Source: JBBQFD01 sp038321575 (GTDB taxonomy: Bacteria > Bacillota_I > Bacilli_A > RF39 > UBA660). Taken from it: a stretch of 44,288 bases of DNA. This document shows, piece by piece, positions 21,077 to 29,402 of this stretch; the first letter of the stretch is position 1, and each line of letters opens with the position of its first letter. The DNA lies in NCBI GenBank assembly GCA_038321575.1, contig JBBQFD010000003.1, forward strand, positions 1 to 44,288, in the 5' to 3' direction. A program made the translations under genes and the position numbers. Below the pieces are notes generated by a model. It was given only the letters and a program-made list of their open reading frames with translations, was not told the origin of the DNA and searched no databases.

Positions 21077-23932
21077 ATGAATAAAAAAGGATTTACTTTA
21101 ATTGAGGTTTTAGCAATAATTGTTGTTTTATCAGTTATTGCTATTATAACTGTACCAACAATTATTGGTGCTATTGCTAAAGCTAATGAATCATCAGCTA
21201 TAGATAGTTCTTATGGATACATAAGAGCATTACAAAATAAATTAAATACTAATTTACTATCTTTGCAACCAGAATTAGCACCAGGTGAATATACAATTAA
21301 TGATTTTGATTTAACAGTTAAAGGAACTATTCCATCAGCTGGTAATGTTACCATAAATAATAACGGAAGTATTATTACTGCCGATTTATGTGTTAGTGAT
21401 CGCTTAATAAATTACGCTAATGGTGTATCGGTTCTTAACCATACAGGTACTTGTGCTGATATTGCAGCACCAAAAGTGTTAACTGCAGATATTTGTTTTG
21501 ATTTTGAAGAATCAACGGGTACTATTATTGATTATTACCAATCATCAGATTATCCATCTGATCCCCAATATGCAACATGTGGAACCGATGTTGTTATCCC
21601 TTCACAAATTAATAATATTGATGTATTAATTATTGGCGATTATGCATTTGAACGTTATGAAATGCCTAGCGGACAATTAACATCACTCACTTTACCAAAT
21701 ACTTTAGTTAGTATTGGTGAAGGAGCTTTTGATTCAAATATTATAACATCATTAATTATTCCAAATAGTGTTACTTATATTGGAACTTATGCTTTTTATG
21801 AAAATCAAATAAATAATTTAGTCTTGGGTAACGGTTTAATAACTATTGATGAAGAAGCTTTTTACGATAATCAATTATCAAGTTTATTTATTCCAAATAG
21901 TGTTACCACTATTCAATACAGTGCATTTGAAAATAATTTAATAACTCAAGGGGCTCTAGAAGTTGATAATTGCAGTAGTGGAATAACCATAAAATCATCA
22001 GCTTTTGATAATAATGGTGTTTCTCAAAACGAAAAAATTACCCCGATATATTTAAATTACTGTTTTATTACACAACCGGTTGGCTGTTATGATTTTAATT
22101 CAGCAACAGGAACTATTGAAGAGTATTATCGTGCAGTTGATTATCCAGGTTATCAACCGTTCGCTTCATGCGGAAAAGATGTTGTAATACCTACGACTTT
22201 AAATAGTGTAGCAGTAGTAAATATTGGGTCTAAAGCTTTTGCAACGACCGAAGAAGGCGATGGCGATACCGTTAAAGATCCAGCTGGTAAATTAACATCA
22301 GTAGTTATTCCAAGCAGTGTTATAAATATCAGCTATGGTGCATTTAGAAATAATTTATTAACAACGGTTGTAATACCTAATTCGGTAACAACCATGGGTA
22401 ATGAAGCTTTTAAAGATAATTCCATAACTAATTTAACTTTAAGCCAAAGCTTAACTCTTATTGATAATCGTGCATTTGATAATAACAAAATTGCAACGGT
22501 TGTAATACCTAATTCGGTAACAACCATTGCTTATGCTGCATTTCAAGATAATGCCATAACTAGTTTAACTTTAAACCAAGGTCTAATTACTATTGAGGGT
22601 AGTGCTTTTACTAATAATAACATTGTATCATTAGTAATTCCTAATTCAGTAAAAACTATTGATTATCAAGCATTTTTTGATAATAACATTAGTAATTTAA
22701 CAATTGGTAGTGGAGTTAATTCACTTTCAGTTGCAGCTTTTAATAGAAACTCATTGCCAAATAACCAAGCTTTTATATATGCAAGAAATGGTGATGGCAC
22801 AGTAGATACAACATCATTGGTAAGCTATGGTGGCGCTCAAAAAAGTAATGTAACAATACCAAGTAATGTAATTACAATTGAGGGTAATTCGTTTAGATCC
22901 TGCTTATTAACCTCTGTTGTAATACCAAGTAATGTTGAATTAATTGATACTGCTGCATTCGATGATAATTTAATTACCACTTTAACTTTAAATCAAGGGT
23001 TAAAAACCATAGCGAGTACTGCATTTCTTAACAATCGAATAGCAACTCTCGTAATTCCAAATAGCGTAACTTTTATTGGTGATGAAGCATTTAAGAATAA
23101 TTTAATTGTTAATTTAAATTTAGGCCAAGGCTTAACAAACATATCAAATTATGCATTTTATAATAATCAAATAGCAACTCTCGTAATTCCAAATAGTGTA
23201 ATAACTATTGGCTATGGTGCATTCAATACCAATAACATTAGTAATTTAACAATTGGTAGCGGTGTCACAAGCATTGTTGGTAGCGCATTTAACAATAACT
23301 TGTTACCAAATAACCAAGCTTTCATATATGGAAGAAATAGTAATGGCACGGTAAATACGGCATTATTGGTAAGCTATGGTGGAGCTCAAAAAAGTAATGT
23401 TGTGATTCCAAGTAGTGTAACCACTATTGGCATGGTTGCGTTTTCTTATAGTCAATTAATTAGTGTAACAATACCAAGTAGTGTTATTAATATTAGTGGA
23501 AATGCATTTAATGATAATCAACTTACAAGCATTACCATACCAAGTAGTGTAACCACTATTGGTGACTTTGCATTTTATAATAACCAATTAACAAGTCTTA
23601 CAATGTCAAGCGGTTTATTATCAATTGGTGCTAATTCGTTTAACTATAATCAATTAACTAATTTAGTAATTCCAAATAGTGTAACTACTGTTAATGTAAA
23701 TGCATTCGCTAATAATCAATTATCTAGTGTAACATTCCCAGTTAGTACCACTAATATTGGTAATTATGCCTTAGATATGAATCAATTAACATCCATTGTA
23801 ATGGGTAAGACCGGAACAACTATCGGATCATATTTACTTGCTTATGGAAATAATATTTTTAAAACATCATATCAAGCCGGTGGAGCTGGAACTTACATTG
23901 GTACACAAAACGGTACTTGGACAAAACAATAA
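21077..23932 (+). CDS. Surface protein with type IV pilin-like N-terminus and BspA-like leucine-rich repeats
   Basis: A 951-residue protein. The N-terminus MNKKGFTLIEVLAIIVVLSV is a class III prepilin signal: cleavage is expected between Gly5 and Phe6, leaving Glu5 of the mature form and a hydrophobic helix. About 25 leucine-rich repeats of BspA/LRR_5 type follow, each 22 residues (66 nt) with the pattern LTSITIPSSVTTIGDFAFYNNQ-like turns. Two Cys-containing spacer modules (about residues 140-200 and 335-410) share CxDF, TGTI, YY, DYP and CGxDVVIP. A segment around LPNNQAFIY occurs twice, 549 nt apart. The start is ATG 21077 behind AGGGAGG. There is no LPxTG anchor. It is probably displayed through a pseudopilin-like assembly or held in the membrane by its helix; adhesion is an inference. 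The prepilin peptidase is not in the window. Confidence 0.88.
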   Translation: MNKKGFTLIEVLAIIVVLSVIAIITVPTIIGAIAKANESSAIDSSYGYIRALQNKLNTNLLSLQPELAPGEYTINDFDLTVKGTIPSAGNVTINNNGSIITADLCVSDRLINYANGVSVLNHTGTCADIAAPKVLTADICFDFEESTGTIIDYYQSSDYPSDPQYATCGTDVVIPSQINNIDVLIIGDYAFERYEMPSGQLTSLTLPNTLVSIGEGAFDSNIITSLIIPNSVTYIGTYAFYENQINNLVLGNGLITIDEEAFYDNQLSSLFIPNSVTTIQYSAFENNLITQGALEVDNCSSGITIKSSAFDNNGVSQNEKITPIYLNYCFITQPVGCYDFNSATGTIEEYYRAVDYPGYQPFASCGKDVVIPTTLNSVAVVNIGSKAFATTEEGDGDTVKDPAGKLTSVVIPSSVINISYGAFRNNLLTTVVIPNSVTTMGNEAFKDNSITNLTLSQSLTLIDNRAFDNNKIATVVIPNSVTTIAYAAFQDNAITSLTLNQGLITIEGSAFTNNNIVSLVIPNSVKTIDYQAFFDNNISNLTIGSGVNSLSVAAFNRNSLPNNQAFIYARNGDGTVDTTSLVSYGGAQKSNVTIPSNVITIEGNSFRSCLLTSVVIPSNVELIDTAAFDDNLITTLTLNQGLKTIASTAFLNNRIATLVIPNSVTFIGDEAFKNNLIVNLNLGQGLTNISNYAFYNNQIATLVIPNSVITIGYGAFNTNNISNLTIGSGVTSIVGSAFNNNLLPNNQAFIYGRNSNGTVNTALLVSYGGAQKSNVVIPSSVTTIGMVAFSYSQLISVTIPSSVINISGNAFNDNQLTSITIPSSVTTIGDFAFYNNQLTSLTMSSGLLSIGANSFNYNQLTNLVIPNSVTTVNVNAFANNQLSSVTFPVSTTNIGNYALDMNQLTSIVMGKTGTTIGSYLLAYGNNIFKTSYQAGGAGTYIGTQNGTWTKQ
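22362..22527 (+). repeat. Exact 34-bp repeats inside the LRR gene
   Basis: The 34-nt segment at 22362-22395 recurs unchanged at 22494-22527, exactly 132 nt (two LRR units) apart. Identity in silent positions shows recent duplication or gene conversion. Confidence 0.85.
23038..23196 (+). repeat. Exact 27-bp repeats inside the LRR gene
   Basis: The 27-nt segment beginning at 23038 recurs at 23170, again 132 nt apart. It encodes the IATLVIPNS strand and turn. Confidence 0.82.
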
Positions 23933-23934
23933 TT

Positions 23935-23959
23935 AAAGAGTTAATATTTAACTCTTTTT
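23935..23959 (+). terminator. Intrinsic terminator after the LRR gene
   Basis: AAAGAGTTAA (23935-23944), loop TAT, TTAACTCTTT (23948-23957), then T. Confidence 0.82.
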
Positions 23960-23980
23960 CTTTTATCTTAACCTAATCTT

Positions 23981-23989
23981 TGATACAAT
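23981..23989 (+). promoter_or_regulatory. Extended -10 promoter of polC
   Basis: TGA TACAAT at 23981-23989, only 16 nt before the ATG at 24006, with AGGTGAT between. Confidence 0.5.
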
Positions 23990-24005
23990 AGATTTAGGTG
24001 ATAAT

Positions 24006-27000
24006 ATGAATGATAAACTTAAGATTTTATTAGAACAAATCAAATTAGATAATGAATATTATTCATATTTTTCAAGTGCCAATCTTGATAAGATTGTGGG
24101 TAATAAAAATAAGGATACTTATAACTTCTTTATTACAATTGATCAAGTATTACCAGTCCATGTCTATCAAGAATTCATTAAAGCATTACAATTAGGTTTT
24201 CCTAATTTCAGTGTTAAAGTTAATTTCAGCATTATCAATCTCAACGATGAATATATTGCTGATTACTACAATTATCTAATTGATGAGTATTTAAAAGATA
24301 ATTCCCTATTACTTGTCTTTAAAGATTGCCCTATAACTTATATTGATAATGTCTTATCAATTGAACTTGGTAATAAAGCGGAAGTTATGAAATTAGAGAC
24401 CCTTAAAGATAAACTAATTAAGAATTTTAAAGCCTTTGGTTATGATAATCTTCGTATCGCATCAACTGTTAATGCTTCAAAAAGTATTAATATTAAAGAA
24501 GAGATTAGTAATGAACTTAAAATTGCTCATGATAATACTAAAAAAAGAGTCTCATCTAAGATTATTATGGGTGAAGATATTAAAAGTAAAGTAACTAGTA
24601 TTAGTAATATTATAAGTGAAGAAAATAATGTTACGATTGAAGCTACCGTTTTTGGTTTAGATTTTTTTGAATCAAGTCGTAGTAATTTTAAGATTATCAC
24701 TTTAAAAGTAACAGATACGACTGATAGTATGTATTGTAAGATCTTTATTAAAGATAATGATGATTTTGAGAAGTATAAGAAGATCTTTAAGGTTGGTGAT
24801 TGGTATAAAATTCGTGGTTATACTAAAAACGATGTTTATGCTAAAGAATTAGTCTTAAATGTTCGTGATATCAACGAGGTTAAAAAAGACACTCTTATTG
24901 TTAAAGATGAAGCCTTAGTTAAAAGAGTTGAGCTTCATGCTCATACTTTTATGAGTCAAATGGACGGTTTAATTGAACCTAAAGCTTTAGTTGAAAAAGC
25001 GATCTCTTGGGGACATCGTGCTATTGCGGTAACTGACCACAGTAGCGTACAAGCTTTCCCCGATATATATCACGCCATCTGTGATGTTAATAAGGGCTTA
25101 AAAGAGGGGGAAATACCATTTAAAGCCCTATATGGAGCTGAGTTAACCATGATTGATGATGCGGTTGATATTGTTATAAGACCAAACAGTACGATTCTAT
25201 TAGATAATACTTATGTTGTCTTTGACTTTGAGACCACTGGTTTTAATGCTGGTGGTGGAGATCAAATAATTGAAGTAGGGGCAGTCTTATTACATAATGG
25301 TGAGATTATTGATCGTTTTAGTGAACTCATTGATCCCAAAAGACCACTACCAGCTAAGATTATTGAAGTAACAAGTATTACTGATGAGATGTTAGTTGGT
25401 AAAGATAGTGAAGAAGAAGTAATAAAAAGATTTATTGCTTGGTTTAAAGATTATCCCATGGTCGCTCATAATGCTAAGTTTGATATGTCATTTTTAGAGA
25501 TGGCTTATAAGAAATATAACTTAGGAACCATTAAAAATACTATCTTAGATACTTTAGAACTATCTAGAACCTTAGATACTAGTTATAATCGCCATAACTT
25601 ATCAGCTTTAGTAAAACGTTATGAGATCCCTTTTGATGAAGAATCTCATCATCGTGCTGATTATGATGCTGAAGCGACTGCTTTAATTTTTCACAAAATG
25701 ATGAAAAAACTAAGTGATCGTAATATCGAAAAAATAAGTGACTTAGATAAACTAGTTGCGAAAGATGAAATATTCAAATTTGGTAAACCATATCATATTC
25801 AATTAATCGCTAAAAATAAAGTTGGTTTAAAGAATTTATTTAAAATCATTTCTTTAGCGAATACAAAATATTTATTTAAAACCCCACGTATCCCTAGAAG
25901 TGAAATAACTGCCCTTCGTGATGGTATTTTAATTGGTAGTGGATGTTATGAAAGCGAAGTTTTCAGTCAAGCTCGCGCCAAGAGTGATGAAGAGTTAATT
26001 AATGTTATAAATTTCTATGATTATGTCGAAATTCAACCTCTAGATTGTTATAATCATCTCCTACAAATGGATGACTTTGCTAATAAAGCAGAGTTAATTG
26101 AGCATGTAAACAAAATTGTTAGGGTCACCGATTTAGCAGGTAAAATAATGGTTGCTACCGGTGATGTACACCATTTGACAAAAGAGGATAAGGTCTATCG
26201 TCAAATCATTGTCAATCAAAAAGTACCTGGTGGTGGGCGCCACCCATTAGCAAGAACTAATATTACCGAAATTCCTAGTAATCATCTTCGTACAACTGAT
26301 GAAATGCTATCTGATTTTAGTTTTTTAGACAAAAAAACAGCTACTAAAATTGTAATAACTAACCCAAATCTAATTGTTGATATGATCGATGTTATTGAGA
26401 TTATTATTGAAACCGGAGGTATTCCTTTTTCACCTAAAATTGATAACTCTGTCGAAATTGTTAAACAATTAGTATATGATAAAGCGCATGAACTTTATGG
26501 TGATGAATTACCTAAGATAATTGATGATCGAATTGAAAAAGAATTATCGGGAATTATTAAAGGCGGATTTGATGTTATTTATCTAATTGCTCAAAAATTA
26601 GTAAAGAAATCTAACGATGATGGTTACTTAGTAGGTAGTCGTGGTTCAGTTGGATCTTCCTTTGTTGCTACTTTAATGGGGATAACGGAAGTTAATCCAC
26701 TAGCACCTCATTACCGTTGTCCTAGTTGTAAATATAGTACGTTTGAAGTTAATGGGTCACCACTTACTGATAGCTATTATAGTGGTTTTGATTTACCTGA
26801 CCGCAATTGTCCAAAGTGTGAAACACTTCTTTTAAAAGATGGCCAAGATATTCCTTTTGCAACTTTCTTAGGCTTTGATGCTGATAAAGTACCAGATATT
26901 GATTTAAATTTCTCCGGTGATTATCAAGCTAAAGCCCATGATTATACTAAAGAATTATTTGGTGAAGATAATGTTTATCGTGCGGGTACCATCGGTACTG

Positions 27001-28334
27001 TTGCTGATAAAACGGCTTTTGGATTTGTTCGTGGTTTTGCTGAGGAAAAAGGTATAACGATGCGAACTGCAGAAATCGAACGCTTAGCAGTCGGTTGTAC
27101 CGGTGTTAAAAGAACAACCGGTCAACATCCAGGAGGCATCGTTGTTATCCCTAGTTATATGGATGTCTTTGATTTTACTCCTTATCAATATCCAGCTGAT
27201 GATCCAACATCATTATGGAAAACTACTCATTTTGATTATCATGCGATTGATCAAGATGTTTTAAAACTTGATATCTTAGGACATGATGATCCAACTATCT
27301 TAAGGATGTTACAAGATCTAACCAAAGTTGATATTTTAAGTATTCCTTTAGATGACCCTAAAGTAATTAGTATATTTAGAAGCCCTGATGCTTTAGGTAT
27401 TACTGAAGAAGACATTAACTGCCAAACAGGAACTTTAGGAATCCCCGAATTCGGGACTAAACTTACTATAAATATGTTACTTGATACCCAACCTGAAACA
27501 TTCGCGGAACTTACTAAGTTATCAGGATTATCTCATGGGACTGATGTTTGGACTGGTAATGCCCAAGAATTAATTAAGAATAATGTCTGTGACTTTAAAG
27601 AGGTTATTGGTTGTCGTGATGATATCATGATTTATCTAATGTATAATGGTATGAAACCAAAAGATGCCTTTAAAATAATGGAATTTGTTCGTAAAGGTAA
27701 ACCAAGTAGGGAAACTGATAAATGGGCAGAGATGGCTGAACAAATGCGTCAAGCAGGCATTGTTGAATGGTATATTGATTCTTGTTATAAGATTAAATAT
27801 ATGTTTCCTAAGGCTCATGCTGCTGCCTATGTTATGAGTGCTTGTCGTATCGCTTGGTTTAAAGTTTATTATCCAATTTATTATTATGCTGCTTATTTCT
27901 CAATTCGTTCTAATGACTTTGATCTTGATGTCATGGTTAAAGGAACCAATGCTATTAAAACTAAGATTGCGGAGATTATTAATAAAGGAAAAGATGCTTC
28001 CAATAAAGAAGCAGGAATCTTAGATACCCTTCAAATAGCTTTAGAAGCTAGTGTTAGAGGTTTTAAATTTGCAAATGTTAATCTTCTTTTAAGTGATGCT
28101 TCACACTTTATTGTAAGTGATGATAAAACAACCTTAATTCCACCATTTAGAGCCCTTGAGGGTCTTGGTGGAACCGTTGCTAATAAGATTATTGATGAAC
28201 GCAATAAAGGTGAATTCTTAAGCATTGAAGACTTCCAAAAACGTGGTAAAGTATCATCTACTTTAATTGAAAAAATGCGTTTTATGGGTGTTTTAAAAGA
28301 CCTAGATGAATCCAGTCAATTAAGTTTATTTTAG
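24006..28334 (+). CDS. polC: DNA polymerase III alpha subunit, Gram-positive type PolC
   Basis: A 1442-residue replicative polymerase. The domains in order are: N-terminal region and OB fold (about 1-300), PHP domain part 1 (about 305-400, VELHAHTFMSQMDG), inserted DEDD proofreading exonuclease (about 405-570, VFDFETTGFNAGGGDQIIE, Asp and Glu intact), PHP part 2, zinc finger (about 903-945, two CPxC pairs), then the palm with PDIDLNFSGDYQ near 960 carrying catalytic aspartates, fingers and duplex-binding region. The embedded exonuclease between PHP halves distinguishes PolC from DnaE. PolC is the main fork polymerase of Firmicutes and works with the beta clamp; the C-terminal SSQLSLF resembles a clamp-binding QLSLF motif. 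Confidence 0.98.
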   Translation: MNDKLKILLEQIKLDNEYYSYFSSANLDKIVGNKNKDTYNFFITIDQVLPVHVYQEFIKALQLGFPNFSVKVNFSIINLNDEYIADYYNYLIDEYLKDNSLLLVFKDCPITYIDNVLSIELGNKAEVMKLETLKDKLIKNFKAFGYDNLRIASTVNASKSINIKEEISNELKIAHDNTKKRVSSKIIMGEDIKSKVTSISNIISEENNVTIEATVFGLDFFESSRSNFKIITLKVTDTTDSMYCKIFIKDNDDFEKYKKIFKVGDWYKIRGYTKNDVYAKELVLNVRDINEVKKDTLIVKDEALVKRVELHAHTFMSQMDGLIEPKALVEKAISWGHRAIAVTDHSSVQAFPDIYHAICDVNKGLKEGEIPFKALYGAELTMIDDAVDIVIRPNSTILLDNTYVVFDFETTGFNAGGGDQIIEVGAVLLHNGEIIDRFSELIDPKRPLPAKIIEVTSITDEMLVGKDSEEEVIKRFIAWFKDYPMVAHNAKFDMSFLEMAYKKYNLGTIKNTILDTLELSRTLDTSYNRHNLSALVKRYEIPFDEESHHRADYDAEATALIFHKMMKKLSDRNIEKISDLDKLVAKDEIFKFGKPYHIQLIAKNKVGLKNLFKIISLANTKYLFKTPRIPRSEITALRDGILIGSGCYESEVFSQARAKSDEELINVINFYDYVEIQPLDCYNHLLQMDDFANKAELIEHVNKIVRVTDLAGKIMVATGDVHHLTKEDKVYRQIIVNQKVPGGGRHPLARTNITEIPSNHLRTTDEMLSDFSFLDKKTATKIVITNPNLIVDMIDVIEIIIETGGIPFSPKIDNSVEIVKQLVYDKAHELYGDELPKIIDDRIEKELSGIIKGGFDVIYLIAQKLVKKSNDDGYLVGSRGSVGSSFVATLMGITEVNPLAPHYRCPSCKYSTFEVNGSPLTDSYYSGFDLPDRNCPKCETLLLKDGQDIPFATFLGFDADKVPDIDLNFSGDYQAKAHDYTKELFGEDNVYRAGTIGTVADKTAFGFVRGFAEEKGITMRTAEIERLAVGCTGVKRTTGQHPGGIVVIPSYMDVFDFTPYQYPADDPTSLWKTTHFDYHAIDQDVLKLDILGHDDPTILRMLQDLTKVDILSIPLDDPKVISIFRSPDALGITEEDINCQTGTLGIPEFGTKLTINMLLDTQPETFAELTKLSGLSHGTDVWTGNAQELIKNNVCDFKEVIGCRDDIMIYLMYNGMKPKDAFKIMEFVRKGKPSRETDKWAEMAEQMRQAGIVEWYIDSCYKIKYMFPKAHAAAYVMSACRIAWFKVYYPIYYYAAYFSIRSNDFDLDVMVKGTNAIKTKIAEIINKGKDASNKEAGILDTLQIALEASVRGFKFANVNLLLSDASHFIVSDDKTTLIPPFRALEGLGGTVANKIIDERNKGEFLSIEDFQKRGKVSSTLIEKMRFMGVLKDLDESSQLSLF

Positions 28335-28356
28335 ATAAGAGCAATCTTATCTTTTT
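28334..28356 (+). terminator. Intrinsic terminator after polC
   Basis: GATAAGA (28334-28340), loop GCAA, TCTTATC (28345-28351) and five T. Confidence 0.85.
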
Positions 28357-28362
28357 CTTTAT

Positions 28363-28390
28363 TTGACAAACATTCATATTAGTATATAAT
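28363..28390 (+). promoter_or_regulatory. Promoter of the 28421 gene
   Basis: TTGACA (28363-28368), 16-nt spacer, TATAAT (28385-28390). Confidence 0.78.
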
Positions 28391-28420
28391 ATAAACATCT
28401 TATTAAAAAGGGGAACAATT

Positions 28421-28960
28421 ATGGGATATGAATTAATAAATGAAGGCCGCAAATTTTATAAAATATCATCAGCATATATTGCTCGTTTCTTATCTGAAAA
28501 AACTTATCGTTTTGAAGAAAGATTTTTATATAGCAAAAGACGTAATAGTGCCTTACGTAAAAGTGATGATTTCAAGCTTTATTATGGGTTACCAGAATAT
28601 ATGCTTTTTGAAGAAGTAAATGGTGAATTAGTTGAATTCTTAACTAAGAATCCTATTTTACCAGAATCACAAAGAAATGAATGTGAAGGACTATATTATA
28701 TTGAACAACTAGATCATAGAGCTCATAAAACCTTACCAATTGTTATACCTCTTTATACAAATGAAGAAGTTAATAGTTGTTATGCTGGTTTTAATGATGA
28801 TGAATTGATGGAAATATCTAAATTATATGATGATTTTCACAATAAAAGTAAAGATGCTAAAACGCGTTATTTAGGTATTCAATCAGGTAAAATTAAAAGA
28901 ATTACTTTTAAAAATCCTTATTTCTCATCAACTAAAAGAAACGCTACCAGATTCAAATAA
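28421..28960 (+). CDS. Hypothetical protein, 179 residues
   Basis: I do not recognise this protein. It is soluble, rich in Tyr, Lys and Glu, without signal peptide or membrane helix. The N-terminal third is strongly basic and aromatic (SEKTYRFEERFLYSKRRNSA), the middle contains an acidic loop, and the C-terminus is basic (KIKRITFKNPYFSSTKRN). It has its own good promoter and a strong terminator whose stem overlaps the last codons, so it is a real monocistronic gene. The AAAGGGG ribosome binding site precedes ATG 28421. The basic ends would suit nucleic-acid binding, but no motif supports that. Confidence 0.75.
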   Translation: MGYELINEGRKFYKISSAYIARFLSEKTYRFEERFLYSKRRNSALRKSDDFKLYYGLPEYMLFEEVNGELVEFLTKNPILPESQRNECEGLYYIEQLDHRAHKTLPIVIPLYTNEEVNSCYAGFNDDELMEISKLYDDFHNKSKDAKTRYLGIQSGKIKRITFKNPYFSSTKRNATRFK

Positions 28961-28975
28961 TGAATCTGGTTTTTC
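28946..28975 (+). terminator. Strong intrinsic terminator overlapping the end of the 28421 gene
   Basis: ACCAGATTCA (28946-28955), loop AATAA that contains the end of the stop codon, TGAATCTGGT (28961-28970), then T. The stem has ten perfect base pairs. Confidence 0.9.
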
Positions 28976-28976
28976 T

Positions 28977-29006
28977 TTGGCATAAAATTCATATAGATGA
29001 TATAAT
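28977..29006 (+). promoter_or_regulatory. Promoter of the 29029 gene and polA
   Basis: TTGGCA (28977-28982), 18-nt spacer, TGA TATAAT (29001-29006). It starts directly after the preceding terminator. Confidence 0.6.
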
Positions 29007-29028
29007 TATATTGGAATGGATGGTTTTT

Positions 29029-29385
29029 ATGACTAAAAAAACAAGCCTTATGATTTTAGGAATAATCGCTTTATTATTAATCGTCTTAACCTTCAGTTAT
29101 CAACCCAAAGATTTATTCTATGGTTTAAAACCAAAAGTGACTTTTGGTGAATATAAAATATATGATATTGTTGAACAACGTAATTTAGCTTGTGCTGAAA
29201 TGATTGAGATTCTTGATAGTGATGAGATATATGAATACTATTTTAACTGTCTAAGAAGTGATCAAATCTATTTTGTCAGTGAAACAGAAATTATAAAAGT
29301 TAAAACCTTCTATAAAGCGGGGCTTATAACTAAAGAACAATTATATGAATTAAAGATTATTGATAGAATGTTAAAAGTAAATTAG
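29029..29385 (+). CDS. Small membrane-anchored hypothetical protein upstream of polA
   Basis: A 118-residue protein with a lysine-rich start (MTKKTSLM), a membrane helix (about 7-24) and an extracytoplasmic domain of about 90 residues with two cysteines (NLACAEM and YFNCLRSD) that could form a disulphide. The family is not recognised. ATG 29029 is preferred over an in-frame ATG at 29020, which would lie almost on the predicted transcription start. It precedes polA by 17 nt and is probably cotranscribed with it. Confidence 0.65.
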   Translation: MTKKTSLMILGIIALLLIVLTFSYQPKDLFYGLKPKVTFGEYKIYDIVEQRNLACAEMIEILDSDEIYEYYFNCLRSDQIYFVSETEIIKVKTFYKAGLITKEQLYELKIIDRMLKVN

Positions 29386-29402
29386 ATTGAAAGAGTGATG
29401 TT

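Noticed and set aside
22333..22527. Antisense open frame in the LRR gene
   Set aside because: It is the complement of the repeats and reads as a repetitive low-complexity peptide.
21680..23800. Regularly spaced short repeats, considered as a CRISPR array
   Set aside because: The 66-nt period is in frame, encodes a BspA-like LRR solenoid and has no unique spacers or cas genes.
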